Shown here piece after piece: positions 14,636 through 21,389 of a stretch of DNA of 21,389 nucleotides (its first letter is position 1; each line of letters opens with the position of its first letter). Position numbers and translations under genes: made by a program. The DNA is from Syntrophomonadaceae bacterium (GTDB taxonomy: Bacteria > Bacillota > Ch66 > Ch109), in the NCBI GenBank assembly GCA_012512295.1, contig JAAZDI010000116.1, positions 1-21,389 on the forward strand. The letters run 5' to 3'. A model generated the notes under the pieces. It did no database searches and had not been told where the DNA came from. It saw nothing but the letters and a program-made list of their open reading frames with translations.

Positions 14636-14788
14636 TTTTAATGCCTCCTTATCTTGACTAAATTATGATGGCCCTAACCACCCTTGATTATAACCAACAT
14701 TTTTTATTTTACCACGACCATTATTTTAGTCATAAGGTGATTTTTCCTTAATTTGAAAACAAAACCAATTACCTGGACAAAAAACCTC
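14636..14788. other. Divergent control region, antiporter side
   Basis: It holds the antiporter ribosome site (AGGAGG, about 14642-14647) and, on the minus strand, a TATAAT-like hexamer near 14688-14693 without a good -35. I see no operator palindrome. Confidence 0.4.
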
Positions 14789-14818
14789 TTTACATTGAAA
14801 CAACCTACTTGGTATAAT
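14789..14818 (+). promoter_or_regulatory. Sigma-A promoter of the dapB-type gene
   Basis: TTTACA (14789-14794), an 18-base spacer, and a perfect TATAAT (14813-14818) with an extended TGG just before it. The leader to the ATG at 14894 is about 70 bases. No lysine riboswitch is visible in it. Confidence 0.75.
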
Positions 14819-14893
14819 TAAGTTGCTAGTAACATTCATCCCTCAACGCAATATTGCACACGACAAAATAATTTAACTAAATGGAGGGATAGC

Positions 14894-15751
14894 ATGATTA
14901 AAGTTGGTTTGATTGGTTTAGGTCGTACTGGTTCAACCGTCGCTAGAGGTCTGCTGGCTCATCCTGAAATGTCCCTGGTCATGGCAATCGCCCGACCAGG
15001 TAGTGCCAAGATTGGTAAGGATCTTGGCGATATTCTGGATACCAGACCGACTAACCTCATCGTTAAAGGCAGCAATAAACTGGATAGTGAATTACTTAAT
15101 GAGAACCCGGACGTATTGATTGACTTTACGAATCCTGAAGCCTGCCTGAAGAACTTGCGCATCATTGCCCTGCATGGTAAGCCAGTAATTATTGGTACCA
15201 CTGGTTTTACTTTCGAACAATTACAAACCATCCAGATGATGGCTCAGCAATTCAAAATTCCGGTGGTTTATGCCCCTAATCTATCGTTGGGTATCAATGT
15301 TCTCATGAATTTAGTCCTTAAGGCAGCCACCATTTTAGCTGATTGGGATGTCGAAATAATCGAAACGCACCATCGGCATAAAAAAGATGCTCCCTCCGGT
15401 ACCGCTTTAAAGATTGCTAACGAACTGAGAAATTATCTGGACCTCCCGGAGAAGGGCATTGCTTTTGGCCATGACCGTACATCACCCAGACAAGACGGAG
15501 TGATTGGAGTTCACGCCATCCGCGGCGGCGGAGTTACCGGGATCCACCAAGTGATCTTTTTCAGCGAAAACGAACGACTGGAAATCAAACACGAATCTCA
15601 TTCCCGGGCTAACTTCGTCGATTGTTTAATTCGAGTAATCAAATGGGTTATGTCGGTCCGACCTGGTTACTACACGGTTGAAGAAGCTCTGGGGTTGGCA
15701 CCTCGACCCAGTCACTGGGATAAACCCGAACATATTCAAATCGTCGGTTAA
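14894..15751 (+). CDS. dapB: 4-hydroxy-tetrahydrodipicolinate reductase (DapB-type)
   Basis: NAD(P)H-dependent reductase of the diaminopimelate/lysine pathway, which also supplies dipicolinate and peptidoglycan precursors. The catalytic block ETHHRHKKDAPSGTA holds the expected H159, H160 and Lys pair (163/164). GTTGF at 101-105 and the C-terminal IGVHAIRGGGVTGIHQVIFF agree, and the 285-residue length is ordinary. The nucleotide loop reads GLIGLGRTG, where most DapB have GAxGRMG, and the segment after it (ARPGSAKIGKDLGDIL) is divergent, so a paralogue with a changed cofactor or role is possible. The ATG follows GGAGG. It stands alone with its own promoter, not in a dapA/lysC operon. Confidence 0.85.
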   Translation: MIKVGLIGLGRTGSTVARGLLAHPEMSLVMAIARPGSAKIGKDLGDILDTRPTNLIVKGSNKLDSELLNENPDVLIDFTNPEACLKNLRIIALHGKPVIIGTTGFTFEQLQTIQMMAQQFKIPVVYAPNLSLGINVLMNLVLKAATILADWDVEIIETHHRHKKDAPSGTALKIANELRNYLDLPEKGIAFGHDRTSPRQDGVIGVHAIRGGGVTGIHQVIFFSENERLEIKHESHSRANFVDCLIRVIKWVMSVRPGYYTVEEALGLAPRPSHWDKPEHIQIVG

Positions 15752-15818
15752 GCTTTGCAAATTGTTTAACGTTTTAATCACGCCATTCAAAAGTTAAAAT
15801 CAAAATAATTCAAACAAA

Positions 15819-15860
15819 AAGCCCCTTTCCTAATCCATAACCGGTTTAGGAAGGGGGCTT
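15819..15860 (-). terminator. Bidirectional terminator between the dapB-type gene and atoE
   Basis: Near-perfect arms AAGCCCCTTTCCTAA (15819-15833) and TTAGGAAGGGGGCTT (15846-15860). On the minus strand the stem is followed by TTTTTGTTTG, ideal for ending the transporter transcript. The plus-strand exit (CTTCTCAC) is poorer but may serve the dapB-type gene. The rest of the 281-base gap shows nothing further. Confidence 0.8.
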
Positions 15861-16032
15861 CTCACTACCCATCTAAATTACGAATCTCAAACAAAGTGCA
15901 TCTTTACTATCAGATTGATGGAGGGAGCCAACGCCTTACAACCTTTAAAATTGTTCACTCTAATGCTGCCTGATCAAGTGCTGCAACAAATACTACCCAA
16001 CAACTAACGAACCCGACATTCTTTACTGATAC

Positions 16033-17364
16033 TTATAACAGCAAGAGTGCAAGCCCAATAATAACTCCACTCCATAACAGCGCAACCGTACAGAAGCCCA
16101 TAATATCACGAATTCCTAAACCGGCAATCCCTAACAGCGGCAAAGCCCAGAAAGGCTGAACCATGTTGGTCCAGGCATCGCCCCAGGCAATAGCCATAGC
16201 TGCTTCACCGAGCGGCACTCCCAGAGCCTGGGCAGCCGGCATCACGATTGGGCCCTGGACTGCCCACTGTCCACCACCAGAAGGCACGAAAAAGTTAACC
16301 AAACCGGCACTCAAGAAGGTAAAGAAGGGGAAGGTAGTGGGAGTTGAAACATTAACAAACCATTGAGAAATAGAAGCAGCCAGCCCAGAACTAACCATCA
16401 TCCCCATAATTCCGGCATACAGCGGGAACTGGACCACAATGCCCCCGGTGTTTTTAACTGCTTCGGTTAAGGCCCGCAAGAAATTCTGCGGTGTTTTATG
16501 CAGGATGATACCCGCAATCAAGAAGATAAAGTTGACCGTATCCAGCTCCAGCGTCCCACCGCGGGCAAAATAGTAAATAATATAAGCTACTCCCATTGCC
16601 CCGATTAACATTGAAACAACCATGCTGTTTTCTAACTTTTGCGCCGGAGTCATCTGTGACCGTTCCATAACCGGCACGCTTATTTCGTCTTCCTTTAACA
16701 ATTCCGGATCTATTTCAATAACATCTTCTTCCTTAGGCATCATCATTCGATTAATGAAGGGTAAAGTGAGCAACAATACTGCACATATTAACAAAGTCTG
16801 AGGGCTAAAAATCGTCTCGCTAACTGGCACTACGGCTCCACCGGTTATTTGCGACATGAAATCTTTGGAGCTTTGAGCTATCTTTAAAGGTATTGATCCC
16901 GACAGACCCGCATGCCAAATTAAAAAGCCTGAATAGGCAGAGGCTACCAGCAGACCATAATGGACACCCTTGATCTTTTTCACCGTCTCTCTGGCCAGTA
17001 AAGCACCGACAATCAGTCCAAATCCCCAGTTAATCCAGCAGGCAATTAACGCCACAAATGATACCACCAGGATGGCTTGGGCCGGGTTTTTGGCGATCCC
17101 GGCAATTGCTTTCAGGATTGACCCAACCACCCTGGTTTTAGCCAATGTATGCCCGGTAACCAGAACCAAAACCATCTGCATCGCAAAAGCCAACAAGCCC
17201 CAGAAACCTTCGCCCCAATACTTAGTCATCTCCAACGGAGTTTTCCCTTGAGTAAAAATACCTAGCAGGAACACAACAAACGTTAAGATAGCTGCGAAAA
17301 GAAATGCATCGGGCAGATAACGTCGGACAACCTTAGTAAAAACATTTGCCAGTGCTCGAATCAT
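16033..17364 (-). CDS. atoE: Short-chain fatty acid transporter (AtoE family)
   Basis: A polytopic membrane protein of 443 residues, normal for AtoE, thought to import short-chain fatty acids such as butyrate or acetoacetate by proton symport. The family stretches are NWGFGLIVGALLARE, then FFVPSGGGQWAVQGPIVMPA and WGDAWTNMVQPFWALPLLGI, the hallmark loop near the C-terminus. The N-terminus MIRALANVFTKVVRRYLPDA also matches relatives. The ATG at 17364 is preceded by GGGGGGG at four bases. A -24/-12 promoter lies about 60 bases upstream, and the regulator gene is next door, as for the ato genes of E. coli. No CoA-transferase or thiolase gene is in the window. Confidence 0.92.
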   Translation of the reverse strand: MIRALANVFTKVVRRYLPDAFLFAAILTFVVFLLGIFTQGKTPLEMTKYWGEGFWGLLAFAMQMVLVLVTGHTLAKTRVVGSILKAIAGIAKNPAQAILVVSFVALIACWINWGFGLIVGALLARETVKKIKGVHYGLLVASAYSGFLIWHAGLSGSIPLKIAQSSKDFMSQITGGAVVPVSETIFSPQTLLICAVLLLTLPFINRMMMPKEEDVIEIDPELLKEDEISVPVMERSQMTPAQKLENSMVVSMLIGAMGVAYIIYYFARGGTLELDTVNFIFLIAGIILHKTPQNFLRALTEAVKNTGGIVVQFPLYAGIMGMMVSSGLAASISQWFVNVSTPTTFPFFTFLSAGLVNFFVPSGGGQWAVQGPIVMPAAQALGVPLGEAAMAIAWGDAWTNMVQPFWALPLLGIAGLGIRDIMGFCTVALLWSGVIIGLALLLL

Positions 17365-17421
17365 AATTCCCCCCCCTTTTTTGAAAAATATGCGTATCCC
17401 TCCATCGTCTTATATCTCTTT

Positions 17422-17436
17422 GCATTTTTTGTGCCA
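17422..17436 (-). promoter_or_regulatory. Sigma-54 promoter of the fatty acid transporter gene
   Basis: On the minus strand TGGCAC, six A, then TGC: GG and GC are exactly ten bases apart, matching the TGGCAC-N5-TTGC consensus with one change. Transcription would begin near 17410, 46 bases before the ATG. The adjacent NtrC-family regulator strongly supports the call. Confidence 0.8.
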
Positions 17437-17550
17437 ACATGCGCCTAATATGCAGTATGGAAGGACTTGACTCGTTCACTGGCCTTTCTTTATACAGCTT
17501 ATCAGAAGTATGATCTCGGACGAAGCAGTGCTGCCTGGGAAAAAAATACC

Positions 17551-17577
17551 CTAACAGTATAAAAATTATACAGTTAG
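17551..17577. promoter_or_regulatory. Palindrome: candidate activator enhancer site or terminator
   Basis: CTAACAGTATAA (17551-17562), three A, TTATACAGTTAG (17566-17577): 11 of 12 arm bases pair. It overlaps the last codons of the response regulator and lies about 140-165 bases upstream of the predicted transporter transcription start, the usual place for an NtrC-type enhancer. A half-site TTATACAG recurs at 17490-17497. On the minus strand the arms are followed by GGGTATTTTTTT, so a weak terminator function is possible as well. Confidence 0.5.
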
Positions 17578-18957
17578 AGTTTTCTGTAGACCGTACTCTT
17601 CTATTTTGTATAACAGGGCTTTACGGCTTAAGCCCAATTTGGCGGCAGTTCGTGCTTTATTCCATCCATTTTTATCCAAGGATTTTTTTATTACTGCTTT
17701 TTCTACTTCCCGCAGTATTTCTCGCAAAGGTTTATCCTCAACTTCAAAACCCAAGGGATCAGCCTCGGGAATTGAGTATGAATGAATATTAACTGGCAGG
17801 TGCTCCGGCAGTAAAACAGACCCATTGCCCATAACCACTGCCCTTTCAATCGCGTTTTCCAGTTCCCGTACATTACCCGGCCAATTATAATTAATAAGTC
17901 GGTTCATCGCCTCAACCGATACATATTTAAACTCTTTGCCCATCTCTTCATTGTACTTGTTGAGAAAAAATTCAACCAGAGAGGGGATGTCTTCTTTGCG
18001 CTCCCGCAGCGGCGGAATAATAATTGAAACAACATTCAGGCGGTAATAAAGATCTTCCCGAAACTTTTCACTTTTTACCAATTCTTCCAAGTGGCGATTG
18101 GTGGCCGCGATGATCCGCACATCTACTTTTATCGTTTCCAAACCACCCACTCGCTCAAATTCTTTCTCCTGAATCACCCTTAATAACTTGACTTGCAGGC
18201 TCGGACTCATATCACCGATTTCATCAAGGAAAAGGGTACCTTTATCGGCTTGTTCAAATTTGCCTTTCTTTTTTTCCAGGGCCCCGGTGAAAGCCCCCTT
18301 TTCATGGCCAAAAAGTTCGCTTTCCAACAAACCCTCCGGGAGAGCCGCGCAATTAACTTTAACCAGCGGTGCCTCTTTGCGTCGACTGTTATAATGAATC
18401 GCTTTGGCGATCAGTTCCTTGCCGGTTCCGCTTTCACCCTGGATAAGTACTGTTACGTTACAATTAGCTACCCGGCCAACTGTTTTATATATCTCCTGCA
18501 TTTTCCCAGAGTGGCCAATGATGTTGTTGATGGAATATCGTTTTTGGATCTCCTGGCGCAGTTCCTTGACTTCTTCAGCTAGATCTTTACTCTCTAAAGC
18601 TCGTTTCACGTTCAGTTTAATTTCCGCAATGTTAAATGGCTTAGAAATGTAGTTATAAGCCCCAAGCTTCATGGCTTCTACGGCGGTATCCACACTGGCA
18701 AAAGCGGTGATAATAATAACGATAATCTCCGGGTGTTTCTCCAGGAAAACATGGAACAGCTCCAGCCCGTCCATTACCGGCATCCTGATATCGATAATCG
18801 CTAGGTCATATTGAGACCGTTCCACCAAGTTCAAAGCCTCTAGGCCGTTTTCCGCCAGATCGACTTGATAACCCTCCTTTCGAAAAATTTCCCGAAGTAA
18901 GCACCGAACGCTGTCTTCATCGTCAACAACCAATATCCGTTTCCGATTGCTGAGCAT
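17566..18957 (-). CDS. Sigma-54-dependent response regulator (NtrC/AtoC family)
   Basis: A cytoplasmic transcription activator of 463 residues in three domains. The receiver has VVDDEDS and a phospho-acceptor Asp in DIRMPVMDG (D56), with the KPF switch lysine. The AAA+ domain follows: Walker A GESGTGKE, the sigma-54 contact loop GAFTGA, LFLDEIGDMS, and RLNVVSIIIPPLRER. A Fis-type HTH ends the protein (ARTAAKLGLSRKALLYKIEE). The frame opens at TTG 18966, but GGAGG directly before it fits ATG 18957 at nine bases, so I chose that. It overlaps the kinase end by 35 bases, a classic coupled pair, and lies upstream of the transporter with the -24/-12 promoter. The E. coli AtoC analogy suggests short-chain fatty acids as the signal. 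Confidence 0.93.
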   Translation of the reverse strand: MLSNRKRILVVDDEDSVRCLLREIFRKEGYQVDLAENGLEALNLVERSQYDLAIIDIRMPVMDGLELFHVFLEKHPEIIVIIITAFASVDTAVEAMKLGAYNYISKPFNIAEIKLNVKRALESKDLAEEVKELRQEIQKRYSINNIIGHSGKMQEIYKTVGRVANCNVTVLIQGESGTGKELIAKAIHYNSRRKEAPLVKVNCAALPEGLLESELFGHEKGAFTGALEKKKGKFEQADKGTLFLDEIGDMSPSLQVKLLRVIQEKEFERVGGLETIKVDVRIIAATNRHLEELVKSEKFREDLYYRLNVVSIIIPPLRERKEDIPSLVEFFLNKYNEEMGKEFKYVSVEAMNRLINYNWPGNVRELENAIERAVVMGNGSVLLPEHLPVNIHSYSIPEADPLGFEVEDKPLREILREVEKAVIKKSLDKNGWNKARTAAKLGLSRKALLYKIEEYGLQKTLTV

Positions 18958-20452
18958 CCTGGACAACCTCCCTCCTTACTGGCAAATAAAGTCTAAATGT
19001 TGTGCCTTGACCAACTTGGCTTTCAACTTCAATCTCCCCTTCGTAGAGTTCAATAATTTTATGCACAACAGCCAATCCCAAACCAGTCCCCTTTTCTCTA
19101 GTAGTAAAGAAGGGGTCAAAAAGCTTCTTTAAGTTAGATTGGGCTATTCCTTTACCAGTATCACTAACGACCGCCACAACATATTTTTCATCTGCCGTAA
19201 TGTCGGTTTCAATCTTGATTTCGCCGGCCGTATCAATTGCTTGCGTACTATTAATAATTAGATTTAAAAAGACCTGTTTAATTTGTTCTTCATCTACTGA
19301 AATTAATGGTAAGCTCTGATTATAGTTTTTCGTCACCTTTATCTTTGGTTTAATCGTCTTGAAATTAACAAGGAAAAGAGTGTTTTCCAACACATCATTA
19401 ATATTTACTAATACCTGCTGCGGCTCTGAAGGTCGCGCGTAATACAAAAGTTCACTGATGATTTTGTTCATGCGGTCAGCCTCGCGGTTGATGATCAGGG
19501 TATACACTAATTTAGGATCATCTTCAGGCAGTTCTTCTTCAAATAATTGAATAAAGCCTTTAATTGCTGTCAGCGGATTTCTTATTTCATGGGCGATCCC
19601 GGCTGCGACTTCGCCGATAGCCGCCAAACGGTCCGCCCTTTGCATTTGTTCCATTAATCTCTTACGTTGGGAAAGGGCTGCGGCCATTTCATTAATAGCG
19701 TCAACAATTTCCCCCATCTCGCCGCTTATAGGCTTAAGTCGATAGTCTAAATCCTTTTGAACCTCTTTTAACCCCCTCTTAATTAGATTGACTTTTGACA
19801 GCACGCTATCGATAATCAGGGCAGCACCCACCATCGAAAACAGAATTCCGAAAAAGATAGTTAATCGGAAACGGTATTCGAGCCGGTTAATCTGGTTGTT
19901 TATATCTTCCACTAACTCGTTAGACCAAATATAACCAATTACCTCATCACCTCGCTGAATAGGCAGCATACAGTTCATGATTTCTCCCCGTACGAGAAAG
20001 GCTGTCTGGACCATGGCCTGTCCGGTCCTCATAACCTCTCTTCCCTGATGCGTCGTTGAGATTGGCTGACCAACATAATAACCCAGCTCATTGCTGGGTC
20101 CATAAGTAATAATGGCATCAAGCTCTTTCGAATAATAGCCTACACCAATACCGGGTTCAGAGTAGGCAACGTAATCCGTTATTTCACGCAGTTCCTCATT
20201 CAAGGCTCAAATCTTCTCTTCGCGGGAGGCATTAAGCAGTCCTTTATCCTGTAAAATCTCATCATAGGTTTTGACCAGAGCTATATCAAGCAATTTGGCA
20301 AAGGCGAATAGTTTAACCTGTTTTTCTTCCAACAGAGCACTCCGAGCGTTCCGCATCAAGACATAACTTGTCCCCAGGATCGAGATTAGAATAACCACGG
20401 TCATTATTAAACTCAAAACTATCCGCAAAGTGAGATTATCTTTACCAAACAT
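18923..20452 (-). pseudogene. Sensor histidine kinase (AtoS-like) interrupted by an in-frame TGA
   Basis: The membrane kinase partner of the response regulator. Read through the TGA at 20207-20209, it is a 509-codon protein. A first membrane helix (about 8-32) leads to an external sensor region, a second helix at about 196-216, a HAMP-like stretch, the phospho-acceptor H288 in GIAHEIRNPLTAIKG, an N-box (LNLIINSTQAI), and G-boxes (VSDTGKGI and TTREKGTGLGLAVV). The TGA follows EEKI at codon 82, in the same frame, with ALNEELREITDY continuing. A single C-to-T change of a CGA Arg codon would explain it. Translation from TTG 20203 would make a protein lacking the first helix. So this is either a recent nonsense mutation, a sequencing error, or two polypeptides. 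ATG 20452 is preceded by AAGG. Confidence 0.8.
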
Positions 20453-20480
20453 AGGCGCCTTGCCCCCATCTGGTCGGTCT

Positions 20481-21389
20481 TTAATCTACGCCATATTGCT
20501 TTAGTTTGCGGTGCAGCGTGGTTAAGCCAATTCCCAGCAGCCGAGCAGTGTGTGATTTATTGCGACCGGTCTGTTGATAGACTTGCAGAATATATTTCCG
20601 TTCTACTTGAGCCAGGCTTAAAACTTCTCCTGCCGGCTCAATCGAATCTTCCTGGTATCGAGAGGGAAGATGAGCCACTTTAATTTTTCTGACTTCTATT
20701 GGCAAATGCCGGGTCGAAATCGTCCCGCCCTGAGCCAAGTTGCAGGCGGCCTGAATAATTGATCTCAGCTCGCGCACGTTCCCCGGGTAGTGATAGGCCT
20801 GTAACAGCTCCAGGGCTTCGTCCTGAATCCCTGGCTTAACCTCAACCCCGAATTCATGCAAAAAGTGCTCAATTAAAGGCGGAACGTCTTCAAGGCGCTC
20901 CCTGAGGGGAGGTATTTGCAGCCAGGCTACCTTCAACCGATAGTACAGGTCTTTTCTGAACCGGCCTTGACTAACCATTGTCTCCAGGTCAGCGTTGGTG
21001 GCAGCGACAAAGCGCACGTCAAACTTGCGTTGCCGATTGGTGCCTAACTTAACGAACTCTTTTTCCTGCAATACCCGCAGCAGCTTTCCCTGCAGTTCCG
21101 GAGAAAGGTCACCAATCTCATCTAAAAAAAGGGTGCCGCCGGCAGCGACCTCCAGATACCCTTCGCGATCCCGATCTGCTCCAGTAAACGCTCCCCGAGT
21201 ATGGCCAAAAAACTCTGATTCAAAAAGAGTCGAAGAAACAGATGCCATATTGACCGGCACAAAGGGCCGGTCGGCCCTTCGGCTGGCTCGATGAATCGCC
21301 TGAGCCAGTAATTCTTTGCCGGTCCCGCTCTCACCTGTAATTAAAACCGGGATGTCACTGCTGGCATGAAGTTCGGCTTCCTGCAGTAC
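20481..21389 (-). CDS. Sigma-54-dependent transcription activator, C-terminal part (5' end outside window)
   Basis: The open frame runs off the window edge: 302 residues are visible, starting inside the AAA+ domain. Walker A GESGTGKE, then ESEFFGHTRGAFTGADRD with the intact GAFTGA loop, GGTLFLDEIGDLS, a sensor stretch (FVAATNADL), and RLKVAWLQIPPLRER are present. The Fis-type HTH is ARLLGIGLTTLHRKLKQYG. The N-terminal sensory or receiver domain is not visible, so the signal is unknown. It is 28 bases upstream of the kinase and on the same strand, so this region encodes two sigma-54 activators, one on either side of a kinase. A start at the GTG 21260 would delete Walker A, so it is not the real start. 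Confidence 0.93.
   Translation of the reverse strand, partial: VLQEAELHASSDIPVLITGESGTGKELLAQAIHRASRRADRPFVPVNMASVSSTLFESEFFGHTRGAFTGADRDREGYLEVAAGGTLFLDEIGDLSPELQGKLLRVLQEKEFVKLGTNRQRKFDVRFVAATNADLETMVSQGRFRKDLYYRLKVAWLQIPPLRERLEDVPPLIEHFLHEFGVEVKPGIQDEALELLQAYHYPGNVRELRSIIQAACNLAQGGTISTRHLPIEVRKIKVAHLPSRYQEDSIEPAGEVLSLAQVERKYILQVYQQTGRNKSHTARLLGIGLTTLHRKLKQYGVD

Noticed and set aside
20170..20215. Selenocysteine insertion at the kinase TGA
   Set aside because: No hairpin with a bacterial SECIS-like apical loop is visible just after the TGA, and a kinase sensor region is an unlikely place for selenocysteine. Kept only as a check in the finding.

Overview
The window looks like chromosomal DNA of an anaerobic, endospore-lineage Firmicute (Clostridia, Peptococcaceae-like). 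This is inferred from the strong AGGAGG-type ribosome binding sites, frequent TTG/GTG starts, moderate GC, a Nif11-type RiPP precursor, a Fur/Znu zinc locus and a sigma-54 AtoSC/AtoE-type locus. No rRNA, tRNA, CRISPR array or transposase gene was recognised.

Layout. (1) 1-3921, minus strand: a purine-synthesis cluster that looks eroded. purE, purF and purM are intact. Between purE and purF there is only a 12-codon stub of the purB start (overlapping the purE stop), a small Cys-rich gene, and a C-terminal remnant of purL. (2) 4106-4758, minus strand: an orphan Nif11-family leader-peptide precursor translationally overlapped by an unknown 103-residue ORF. (3) 5220-7323, minus strand: the hpt-guaA purine salvage/GMP operon, with promoter and terminator. 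(4) 7526-9256, minus strand: two unrecognised proteins, the first membrane-anchored. (5) 9498-12996, plus strand: a zinc locus of a Fur-family regulator (probably Zur) and znuA-znuC-znuB. A perfect 9-5-9 palindrome sits just after the znuA promoter. (6) Two copies of an undescribed repeat, 1.2-1.3 units of 189 bp each, flank znuCB. A degenerate third copy lies at 7472-7525. (7) 13262-15751: an ion-transporter family antiporter (minus) and a solitary dapB-type reductase (plus). (8) 16033-21389, minus strand: a short-chain fatty acid transporter with a good -24/-12 promoter, an NtrC-family response regulator, a sensor kinase broken by one in-frame TGA, and the 3' part of a second sigma-54 activator running off the window.

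How the parts work together. The purine genes feed IMP/GMP synthesis, with hpt and guaA giving a salvage route. The Fur-family protein probably represses the Znu ABC importer when zinc is sufficient. The kinase/regulator pair probably switches on the fatty-acid transporter through sigma-54; the interrupted kinase may have uncoupled that control.

The most unusual items are the structured 189-bp repeat, which carries a conserved 40-codon ORF with a Shine-Dalgarno sequence, the orphan Nif11 precursor, and the collapsed purine cluster.
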